A stretch of DNA of 50,953 nucleotides from assembly GCA_002389505.1 (NCBI GenBank), contig DGPA01000044.1:182565-233517 (forward strand), in the 5' to 3' direction. The notes beneath the pieces are model-generated. The model had not been told where the DNA came from. It searched no databases and saw nothing but the letters and a program-made list of their open reading frames with translations. The translations under genes and the position numbers were made by a program. Each line of letters opens with the position of its first letter. Within the stretch, counting starts at the first letter, position 1. Below are positions 44,325 to 50,953 of this stretch, piece after piece. Source of the DNA: Halieaceae bacterium UBA4452. GTDB lineage: Bacteria; Pseudomonadota; Gammaproteobacteria; Pseudomonadales; Halieaceae.

Positions 44325-45668
44325 ATGCAGCAAGAGACGGATCTTTTTAACAACACCGGGCGGGCCAATGCGCCACTAGCGGCTACCATGCGTCCGAATG
44401 ATCTCAGTGGTTTTGTCGGTCAAGAGCATATTTTAGGGCCCGACCGGCCGCTCCGACGAGCTCTCGATAGTGGGCAGTTGCACTCGTTTATTCTGTGGGG
44501 TCCACCCGGGGTGGGCAAAACCACGCTCGCCCAAATCAGCGCTCGCGCCTCGTCAGCCCAGTTCCTGCAGCTATCGGCGGTACTCGCGGGGGTGAAAGAT
44601 ATCCGTGAAGCGGTGCAACAAGCCCATACAGCGGCGAGCCAAGGACAGCAGACGGTGCTCTTTGTGGATGAAGTGCACCGGTTTAATAAATCTCAACAAG
44701 ACGCTTTTTTACCTCATGTCGAGGAGGGAACATTTATTTTCATTGGTGCAACCACTGAAAACCCCTCGTTTGAACTCAATTCAGCGCTGCTTTCGCGAGC
44801 AAGGGTTTACAAACTTCGTGCCCTCGATCAAGGGCAGCTCTGTACCTTAATGCAACGCGCCTTGAGCAGTGCATTCCCCGATGTGGTTATCGACGATGAG
44901 CTATTAATTCAGCTGGCTATCAGTGCCGATGGTGATGGTCGAAGGGCGCTCGCTCAGCTCGACCTTGCCGTCGATCTAGCTCAGCTGAATAGCGGCGGTC
45001 AGCGCCGAATTGACGAGGCGGTATTGTCAGAAATTAGCCAAGCGAGTCTGCGCCGCTTCGACAAAGGGGGGGATCAGTTTTATGATCAGATCAGTGCCCT
45101 GCACAAGTCGGTCCGCGGAAGTGATCCCAACGCCAGCCTTTACTGGTACGCGCGATTGCTCGACGGGGGCTGCGATCCACTCTATATTGCTCGGCGTGTG
45201 GTTAGGATCGCCAGTGAAGATGTCGGCAATGCCGACCCTAGAGCGCTTGAGCTGGCGCTTAATGCTTGGCAAGTGCACGAGCGCTTGGGTAGTCCCGAAG
45301 GCGAGTTAGCACTGGCTCAAGCCATTGTTTATCTCAGCTGTGCCGCCAAGAGCAACGCTGTTTACAAGGCCTATAGTGCGGCTCGGCATAGCGTCGAACA
45401 ACAGGGCAGTTTGGACGTGCCTAATCACTTGAGGAATGCCCCGACACCATTGATGCTCGAGCAGGGTAACAGCGACGGTTATCGCTATGCTCACGACGAG
45501 CCCGAGGGCTATGCGGCGGGCGAGGATTATTGGCCAGACGGCATGCCGGCTGAATCGTTTTATCAGCCCGTAGACAGAGGACTAGAAATCCGCATTGGTC
45601 AAAAATTAGCCCAGTTAAAAGCCCTCGATGATGAGGCCGAAGAAAACAAAAAAAGAGCTACAACGTGA
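44325..45668 (+). CDS. rarA: Replication-associated recombination protein A
   Basis: A 447-residue AAA+ ATPase related to clamp loaders, acting at stalled replication forks. LSGFVGQEHILG, Walker A GPPGVGKTT (about 59-67), the Walker B region VLFVDEVHRFNKSQQDAFLP and IGATTENPSFELN are as in the family. It starts five bases after lolA, in the conserved ftsK-lolA-rarA-serS order. Confidence 0.96.
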   Translation: MQQETDLFNNTGRANAPLAATMRPNDLSGFVGQEHILGPDRPLRRALDSGQLHSFILWGPPGVGKTTLAQISARASSAQFLQLSAVLAGVKDIREAVQQAHTAASQGQQTVLFVDEVHRFNKSQQDAFLPHVEEGTFIFIGATTENPSFELNSALLSRARVYKLRALDQGQLCTLMQRALSSAFPDVVIDDELLIQLAISADGDGRRALAQLDLAVDLAQLNSGGQRRIDEAVLSEISQASLRRFDKGGDQFYDQISALHKSVRGSDPNASLYWYARLLDGGCDPLYIARRVVRIASEDVGNADPRALELALNAWQVHERLGSPEGELALAQAIVYLSCAAKSNAVYKAYSAARHSVEQQGSLDVPNHLRNAPTPLMLEQGNSDGYRYAHDEPEGYAAGEDYWPDGMPAESFYQPVDRGLEIRIGQKLAQLKALDDEAEENKKRATT

Positions 45669-46042
45669 TATGGCAATTTTTCTTGGTCGGGGTAGGCGGG
45701 GCCATTGGTGCCTGCGCTCGCTTCGGTAGTGGCATGCTGACGCGCTATTATTTTTCAGACAGCTGGCCCCTCGCTACCTTGTTGGTCAATGTGCTGGGTT
45801 CGTTGGGTATTGGCGTCGTCTTTGTCCTACTTGAACGACAGCTCCTTCATGGCGATCTACGTGCTCTGCTAGTGGTGGGCTTTTTTGGTGCGTACACGAC
45901 CTTTTCTGCGGTGTCACTGGAGCTATTTCAAATGCTCGAGCGGGGTGAGTTGAGTCAATCGCTGATATACGCGGGGCTCACCGTGTCGTCTTGTGTGATG
46001 GGCGCCGCGCTGGGGATCATCGCTGCACGGGCACTGACATAG
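45665..46042 (+). CDS. crcB: Fluoride ion exporter CrcB/Fluc
   Basis: A 125-residue four-helix membrane protein forming a dual-topology dimeric fluoride channel. GGAIGACARFGSG, LLVNVLGSLGIG and GFFGAYTTFSAVSLE are the family motifs. The start is GTG overlapping the rarA stop by four bases (GTGA). No fluoride riboswitch is visible, and the overlap leaves little room for one, so expression probably follows rarA. Confidence 0.95.
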   Translation: MIWQFFLVGVGGAIGACARFGSGMLTRYYFSDSWPLATLLVNVLGSLGIGVVFVLLERQLLHGDLRALLVVGFFGAYTTFSAVSLELFQMLERGELSQSLIYAGLTVSSCVMGAALGIIAARALT

Positions 46043-46136
46043 GGACTGAGCGAGGCTGTGAAAGCGATCGGCAGACGCGCTATCATGGGCGCTTATTCCT
46101 TTCACCGTATTCAATCCGTTATGCCGAGGAGGCAGC

Positions 46137-47432
46137 ATGCTCGACATTAAGGCCGTGCGAAGAGACCCACAGGCCGTCGCTCACGCGCTAGCACGTAAAG
46201 GCCACCTGTTTCCTATTGATGACTTTGCGCAGCTAGATGAGCGCAGAAAGAAGGCCGATGTGGGTGCTCAGAGTTTGCTGGCTGAACGAAAAGCTGCATC
46301 GAAGAAGATTGGTGAGCTGGTGGCGCAAGGAATCAGCGTTGAGGAGGCGAAAGCTGAGGTGGCTGTTATCCTCGAGCGTATTGCTGCTGACATTGATGTG
46401 GCAACCAGCGAAGCCAAGGCTATACAGGCCGACATTGACGCGCTGTTATCGAGCACTCCCAATATTCCCGATGACCACGTGCCAGCGGGCACCACTGAAT
46501 CCGATAACATCGAAGTGCTGCGGTGGGGCATACCCAAGGAATGTGCTTATGAGCCCAAAGACCACGTGGATCTGGGCGAGGCTTTAGGGCAGTTAGATGC
46601 CGAGTGTGCGGGAAAAATAACGGGCTCACGGTTCACCGTCATGTACGGAGCCACGGCACGACTGCATCGGGCGTTGGCCCAATTCATGCTCGACGAACAC
46701 ACAGCCCGCCACGGTTACACAGAAGTCTCTGTGCCGCTCATTGTCAATCGCGATTCGCTGATGGGCACTGGACAGCTACCCAAATTTGAAGAGGACCTGT
46801 TCAAGCTGGAAGGTGATCAAGGCTACTATTTAATCCCTACAGCCGAAGTCCCTCTCACCAATATTGCCCGAGAGCGCATTTTTGAGGATGAGGAGCTGGG
46901 GGAGGGGGGCCTAAAGTTTGTCGCGCACACACCGTGCTTTCGTAGTGAGGCAGGTAGCTATGGGCGAGATACCCGGGGGCTCATACGACAACATCAGTTC
47001 GAAAAAGTAGAGCTGGTGCAGCTAGTGCGCCCTGAGCAATCGACGCAAGCGTTAGAAGAGTTGACCAGCCACGCTGAATACATTCTGCAGGCCCTCGATT
47101 TGCCCTACCGAAAGGTTATTTTGTGTGCTGGGGACTTGGGTTTCGCCGCGGCGCTCACCTACGATTTAGAAGTCTGGTTGCCTGGACAGCAAGCCTATCG
47201 TGAGATATCGAGCTGCTCTAACTGTAAAGATTTTCAGGCGCGACGGATGCAGGCACGCTGGCGAAATCCGGCGAGCGGCAAGCCCGAATTGCTCCATACC
47301 TTGAACGGATCGGGACTGGCAGTAGGTAGGACGCTGGTGGCTGTGCTAGAGAATTACCAGCGGCGTGACGGAAGCATCGCCATTCCATCAGTATTACGCC
47401 CATACTTGGGCGCGAGAGACAGTATCGATTGA
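46137..47432 (+). CDS. serS: Seryl-tRNA synthetase
   Basis: The 431-residue class II synthetase charges tRNA-Ser. The N-terminal part forms the long coiled-coil arm that grips the variable arm of the tRNA (KAVRRDPQAVAHALARKG onward). The catalytic part has GTGQLPKFEEDLF, the FRSEAGSYGRDTRGLIR motif 2 and LNGSGLAVGRTLVAVLEN motif 3. The ATG has a strong GAGGAGG upstream. It is separated from crcB by 94 bases. Confidence 0.97.
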   Translation: MLDIKAVRRDPQAVAHALARKGHLFPIDDFAQLDERRKKADVGAQSLLAERKAASKKIGELVAQGISVEEAKAEVAVILERIAADIDVATSEAKAIQADIDALLSSTPNIPDDHVPAGTTESDNIEVLRWGIPKECAYEPKDHVDLGEALGQLDAECAGKITGSRFTVMYGATARLHRALAQFMLDEHTARHGYTEVSVPLIVNRDSLMGTGQLPKFEEDLFKLEGDQGYYLIPTAEVPLTNIARERIFEDEELGEGGLKFVAHTPCFRSEAGSYGRDTRGLIRQHQFEKVELVQLVRPEQSTQALEELTSHAEYILQALDLPYRKVILCAGDLGFAAALTYDLEVWLPGQQAYREISSCSNCKDFQARRMQARWRNPASGKPELLHTLNGSGLAVGRTLVAVLENYQRRDGSIAIPSVLRPYLGARDSID

Positions 47433-47438
47433 TCCGTT

Positions 47439-47484
47439 ATCAGCGGGTTGTTTGCCACCCCTTGTGTCGCTAGACCCTGCTGAT
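47439..47484 (+). terminator. Inverted repeat between serS and prc
   Basis: ATCAGCGGG (47439-47447) pairs with CCC-T-GCTGAT (47475-47484), one bulged base, across a 27-base loop. It fills the short gap between two convergent genes. The large loop and lack of a T-run make a standard terminator doubtful. Confidence 0.3.
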
Positions 47485-47491
47485 CCTCCCT

Positions 47492-49669
47492 TCAGCGTGA
47501 CTCGCTGCGGGTAGCGACTGAGACCTGGGTTAATGCCATGAGATCAGCGAGAATGCGGCCGGTCTCCAGCAACAGCACATCGGGTTCATCCTCAGAGTCC
47601 TTCTCCCCAGCCTGTGCTGCCGGCTGGTCAGCCGCTGGCTCCCCCGTGGCGACGTTAGCATCGGGCCCTTGGGTCTCGTCACTGGTTTCCTCTGTGACCG
47701 CCGAGGGGTCCTCGACTAAGAGGGAATCCAGTAGCGGCTGCCCCTTTGTTTGGCGCCGCTTGTTTTCAATCGCCAGCGCTTTGTCTGCTTGCGCGGTGCG
47801 CATCGCTTTTCGGGCGGTCTCTGACAGGGGCAGCGTCGCTAGGTTTTTTGTTTCCTCCGCCATCATCACTTGGTCGGTCAAATAAAGGAAATCAGGGTCG
47901 GCTAGCGCTCTTTGCTGATGGCGACTTTTTAGTGTCGGCAGAAGGGCGCCGAGCAGATTGTAATCTCGATGTCTTACCGGTGATATTTGATCCCAATCTA
48001 AAGCATGGTCTAGCGAGCTTTCACCGATGTCCTCGTGGTTAAACAATGACGGAAAGGTGATATCGGGCAACACACCTCGGTGCTGAGTGGAGTCTCCTGA
48101 TATTCGATAAAATTTACTTTCCGTCACTTTTAGCTGGCCTTCAGGAAGGTCGAGCAGCGACTGAACGGTTCCTTTGCCAAAGGACTGGTTCCCTACGACA
48201 AGGCCGCGGCCATAATCTTGAATGGCGCCAGCAAAAATTTCTGACGCCGAAGCGCTTAAGCGATTGATGAGCACGCCGATAGGTCCTTCATAATAGGCTG
48301 ACCGGCGTCGTTTGCCATCGCGCCACACGCGCCGCTGTGCACTCCGAATTTGTACCGTGGGTCCGTATTCGATGAATAAACCAGTGAGGTCGTTGGCTTC
48401 TTGCAGTGAGCCACCCCCATTGTTGCGTAAATCAATGACCAAGCCGTCAACCCCCTCGGCTTCTAGCTCGTCAATCAGACGCCTGACGTCCCGGGTGGTT
48501 GATTTATAGTCTTCATCACCCCGGCGCAGAGCGGCAAAATCGATATAAAAAGCGGGTATGTCGATGACGCCGATTTTACGGGGTCGGCCATCGCTGTCTT
48601 TGACTTCAATAACCCTGCTCTGCGCCGACTGCTCTTCGAGCTTCACTTGGTTGCGCTCGATGGCAATGATCCGACGTTCATCAGTTTTACCTTTAGATGG
48701 AATCACCTCGAGCCGGACGTAGGTTTCTCGGGGTCCACGAATCAAATCAACGACTTCATCGAGTCGCCAGCCAATGACATTTTCCAATGGGCCCTCGGTA
48801 TCTTGACCGACACCAATCACCAAATCAGAGGGTCGTAGCTGCCCCTGTTTGTCAGCGGGTCCGGCGGGTACTAGGCGAACAATTTTGGTGTACTCATCAT
48901 CTGCTTGAAGAACAGCCCCGATTCCGTCAAACGACAGACTCATGTTGATATCGAAATTTTCAGCTTTGCGTGGCGAAAAATATGACGTGTGGGGGTCATA
49001 GAGCTCGGTCAGTGCATTGGCGTAGACAGCAAAGACATCTTGCTCGTTATATTGGTCCAGACGGTAGAGCTGATTGGTGTATCGGCGCGTCAGCGTCTCA
49101 AGTATGTCTGCTTCTGATTGCTCCGCAAGACGCAGGCTGAGCGCTTGATTTTTTATCTGCTTTCGCCAGCGATCATTGAGTTGCGCAGTGCTCTCAGCCC
49201 AGGGCCTTTCACCGCGGTCAATGGCTAACGATTCATCAAGGCTATAGTCAAAGCCCGCTACCAGCTGAGGCAGTGCCTCTAGGGTGCCCTCCAGTCGTGC
49301 CCGTAACTGCTCTTGATAGCGTGCGAAAATGGTGAAGGCGGGGGTCAAATCGCCGTCCCGGCTAAGATCATCTAAACGCTTTTCCCACGGTGTAAAGGCA
49401 GCGATATCCGCCGCCATGAAAAACATGCGCTGGGGGTCCAAACTGTCGAGGTAAGCACTCAGATGCTGAGCTGATAGCAAATCGTCATAGGATTTGCTGG
49501 CGTAGTGCCGCTCCTCCAGTGTCGCAATCATCGATTCCATAGTGTCGCTTTGCGCAGCCGTTGGTGCTAGGGCCCACAGCACATTCGGCAGACAGCACAG
49601 CGCGGCAAACAGGGTCAAGCTTAGCCCAATGGTTTGGCGCTGCATCTTCTTGAAGACTACTCGTTGCAT
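47492..49669 (-). CDS. prc: Carboxy-terminal (tail-specific) protease
   Basis: A 725-residue periplasmic serine protease that degrades proteins with nonpolar C-termini and trims cell-wall enzymes. It has a signal sequence ending near LWALA, a PDZ domain around GIGAVLQADDEY and PSDLVIGVGQ, and the S41 catalytic core with the Ser in LSASASEIF and the Lys in SFGKGTVQSL. An acidic, proline- and alanine-rich tail follows. The ATG at 49669 is chosen because GGAGAG precedes it; an upstream in-frame ATG at 49717 gives an odd N-terminus. Confidence 0.95.
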   Translation of the reverse strand: MQRVVFKKMQRQTIGLSLTLFAALCCLPNVLWALAPTAAQSDTMESMIATLEERHYASKSYDDLLSAQHLSAYLDSLDPQRMFFMAADIAAFTPWEKRLDDLSRDGDLTPAFTIFARYQEQLRARLEGTLEALPQLVAGFDYSLDESLAIDRGERPWAESTAQLNDRWRKQIKNQALSLRLAEQSEADILETLTRRYTNQLYRLDQYNEQDVFAVYANALTELYDPHTSYFSPRKAENFDINMSLSFDGIGAVLQADDEYTKIVRLVPAGPADKQGQLRPSDLVIGVGQDTEGPLENVIGWRLDEVVDLIRGPRETYVRLEVIPSKGKTDERRIIAIERNQVKLEEQSAQSRVIEVKDSDGRPRKIGVIDIPAFYIDFAALRRGDEDYKSTTRDVRRLIDELEAEGVDGLVIDLRNNGGGSLQEANDLTGLFIEYGPTVQIRSAQRRVWRDGKRRRSAYYEGPIGVLINRLSASASEIFAGAIQDYGRGLVVGNQSFGKGTVQSLLDLPEGQLKVTESKFYRISGDSTQHRGVLPDITFPSLFNHEDIGESSLDHALDWDQISPVRHRDYNLLGALLPTLKSRHQQRALADPDFLYLTDQVMMAEETKNLATLPLSETARKAMRTAQADKALAIENKRRQTKGQPLLDSLLVEDPSAVTEETSDETQGPDANVATGEPAADQPAAQAGEKDSEDEPDVLLLETGRILADLMALTQVSVATRSESR

Positions 49670-49892
49670 AGCAAATTCTCTCCGTGCGCAGTGTGGGCGT
49701 CGGCTAATTTCGATCATGAGTGTACGTCGTTGGCTCCCAAAAGGATGTCTTCTACGATTAATCAGTCACTAAACTTACTCAACGCCAGACAAAGCTGCAA
49801 GAGACGGGCGCATGCGCACCACCTACCAGCGGACATTGTACTTTGTGCATCAGCTGGCCTGAGCGAGGTGTTAGCTGATAGCAAGGAAGTAC

Positions 49893-49921
49893 TTGACCGA
49901 TAGTGCTCCGTTGGCGATGCT
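49893..49921 (+). promoter_or_regulatory. Candidate promoter of the TauD/TfdA-type gene
   Basis: TTGACC at 49893-49898 is a good -35 box; 17 bases later GATGCT (49916-49921) is a poor -10. It lies about 40 bases before the start. The rest of the 293-base prc-dioxygenase gap shows nothing recognisable. Confidence 0.3.
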
Positions 49922-49962
49922 TCGAGTGATCAGACTGATAAGTAACCCAGAGGAATGGACCC

Positions 49963-50808
49963 ATGACGATGACCGTCCACGCGAGCAACGCCACCTGTGG
50001 CGCTACAGTCCGCAATATAGATCTTAGCGAGCCTTTAGAGACAGAAGTCGTTACAGCCTGTAAGGATGCGCTGCTCAAACACCGCGTGTTAGCGTTTCCC
50101 CAGCAATCGCTCGATGACGATGCCCTCGAGCGTGTCAGCTTGCAGTTTGGTCCCTTTGGCGACGATCCGTTTATCGCACCCATCCCCGGACGGCATCATA
50201 TTATCGCCGTACAACGCAAAGCCCATGAACAGGCGCCTATTTTCGCTGAGAACTGGCACACCGACTGGAGCTTTCAAGCCCAGCCACCCGCGGCGACCTG
50301 CTTGTACGGTATTACCATCCCGCCTCAGGGTGGGGATACGTGGTTTGCGGATCAAGTGGCGGCTGCCCGAGAGCTCCCTGCTGCGCTGCGTCAGGCGATA
50401 CAAGGGAGAAGGGCAGTGCACTCCGCCAAGCTGCCCTATGCCCCGAGCGGGGTTTATGGCGACGCTGATCGCGGCACCGATAGAAGCATGGATATCCGCG
50501 CGGATGATTCAGCGGAGGCTACCATGTTGCATCCGTTGCTCAGCCTTCATCCCGAGACCGGGGAGGAACGAATATTTGGCTGCATTGGCTATGTGATCGG
50601 CATCGAAGGCATGCCCGACGACGAAGCCTTGGAGGTGCTGATGAGCTTAGTGGAGCATCAGGGCAGCGACGAGTTTGTCTATAAACACCGGTGGCAGTCC
50701 GACATGCTGGTGATCTGGGATAACCGCTCGGTGTTGCACCGGGCGACCGGTGGCTATGAGGGCTATGATCGACTACTGCACCGGACCACTATCAGCCACT
50801 TTAATTAG
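49963..50808 (+). CDS. TauD/TfdA-family 2-oxoglutarate dioxygenase
   Basis: A 281-residue Fe(II)/2-oxoglutarate oxygenase. The metal ligands are His99 and Asp101 (NWHTDWSF) and His259 (VLHRATGG); Arg270 should bind 2-oxoglutarate. Spacing and length match taurine and 2,4-D dioxygenases. The substrate is open, since no taurine transporter or other sulfonate gene is adjacent. The ATG has GAGGA upstream at slightly long spacing. The remaining 145 bases of the window hold no gene that can be supported. Confidence 0.92.
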   Translation: MTMTVHASNATCGATVRNIDLSEPLETEVVTACKDALLKHRVLAFPQQSLDDDALERVSLQFGPFGDDPFIAPIPGRHHIIAVQRKAHEQAPIFAENWHTDWSFQAQPPAATCLYGITIPPQGGDTWFADQVAAARELPAALRQAIQGRRAVHSAKLPYAPSGVYGDADRGTDRSMDIRADDSAEATMLHPLLSLHPETGEERIFGCIGYVIGIEGMPDDEALEVLMSLVEHQGSDEFVYKHRWQSDMLVIWDNRSVLHRATGGYEGYDRLLHRTTISHFN

Positions 50809-50953
50809 CCGCCCCGGGGGTCGCCGGGTGAGTATCCAGTACGCTATGTCCCCAGAACAGTGACACATAGTCGCCTTTGATCGTGTGTAGGGGAAGCCGA
50901 GGATTGGTTGGCCGACACGGATCACGTGATCACGTAGGTCGCGCCTCTGAAGC

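Noticed and set aside
45600..45664. Fluoride riboswitch before crcB
   Set aside because: crcB starts inside the end of rarA, and no conserved crcB RNA motif was seen there.
50809..50932. Minus-strand peptide with a protein-like tail (GDYVSLFWGHSVLD) ending against the dioxygenase gene
   Set aside because: About 45 codons with a stop close to the window edge, no start codon with a ribosome site and no family match; it could be a gene end broken by a frameshift, but this cannot be supported here.

Overview
The window reads as a chromosomal segment of a gammaproteobacterium, most likely a marine heterotroph of the Cellvibrionales/OM60-NOR5 or Pseudomonadales type. That placement is an inference from gene order, protein character and moderately high GC; no rRNA is present. 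Two blocks keep the order known from Pseudomonas and, in part, E. coli: icd-rluE-nudJ-mnmA-hflD-purB-(roxA), and clpS-clpA-infA-bpt-aat-trxB-ftsK-lolA-rarA-(crcB)-serS.

Layout. 1-0.6 kb: the C-terminal receiver of a hybrid histidine kinase cut by the window edge. 0.8 kb: tRNA-Ser(GGA). 1.1-3.0 kb: a possible 15-codon leader peptide, then a protein fusing an NMT1/THI5-type substrate-binding domain to a TRIC/UPF0126 membrane domain. 3.0-9.2 kb, minus strand: membrane pyrophosphatase hppA, a secreted cysteine-rich protein, a sulfotransferase fused to an Asp/Asn beta-hydroxylase-like dioxygenase, and an MFS permease. 9.3-13.5 kb, plus: moaCDE (molybdopterin), flavin reductase, Nudix hydrolase, bcp, xthA, yajC. 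13.5-17.9 kb: D-cysteine-desulfhydrase-like PLP enzyme, alanine/glycine:cation symporter, 5'-nucleotidase, cysB; pabB follows on the minus strand.

19.4-27.9 kb is a propionyl-CoA to succinyl-CoA operon: carboxyltransferase subunit, an unusually long 935-residue biotin carboxylase/biotin carrier subunit, methylmalonyl-CoA epimerase, B12-dependent mutase, its MeaB GTPase chaperone and a small Rieske protein. 28.0-33.9 kb, minus: RNA modification and purine genes (rluE, nudJ, mnmA, hflD, purB, roxA) plus an uncharacterised PLD-like protein. 34.1-38.2 kb: icd, clpS, clpA. 38.3-41.1 kb, minus: infA, bpt, aat, trxB. With clpS/clpA this brings a whole bacterial N-degron pathway together. 41.3-47.4 kb, plus: ftsK, lolA, rarA, crcB, serS. 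47.5-49.7 kb, minus: tail-specific protease prc. 50-50.8 kb: a TauD/TfdA-type dioxygenase.

No gene-free stretch exceeds about 300 bases. The least ordinary items are the SBP-TRIC fusion with its leader peptide and nearby transposase-like remnant, the sulfotransferase-dioxygenase fusion, the long carboxylase subunit, and a likely one-base frame break at the ftsK N-terminus. No CRISPR array, prophage, complete insertion sequence or toxin-antitoxin pair was recognised.
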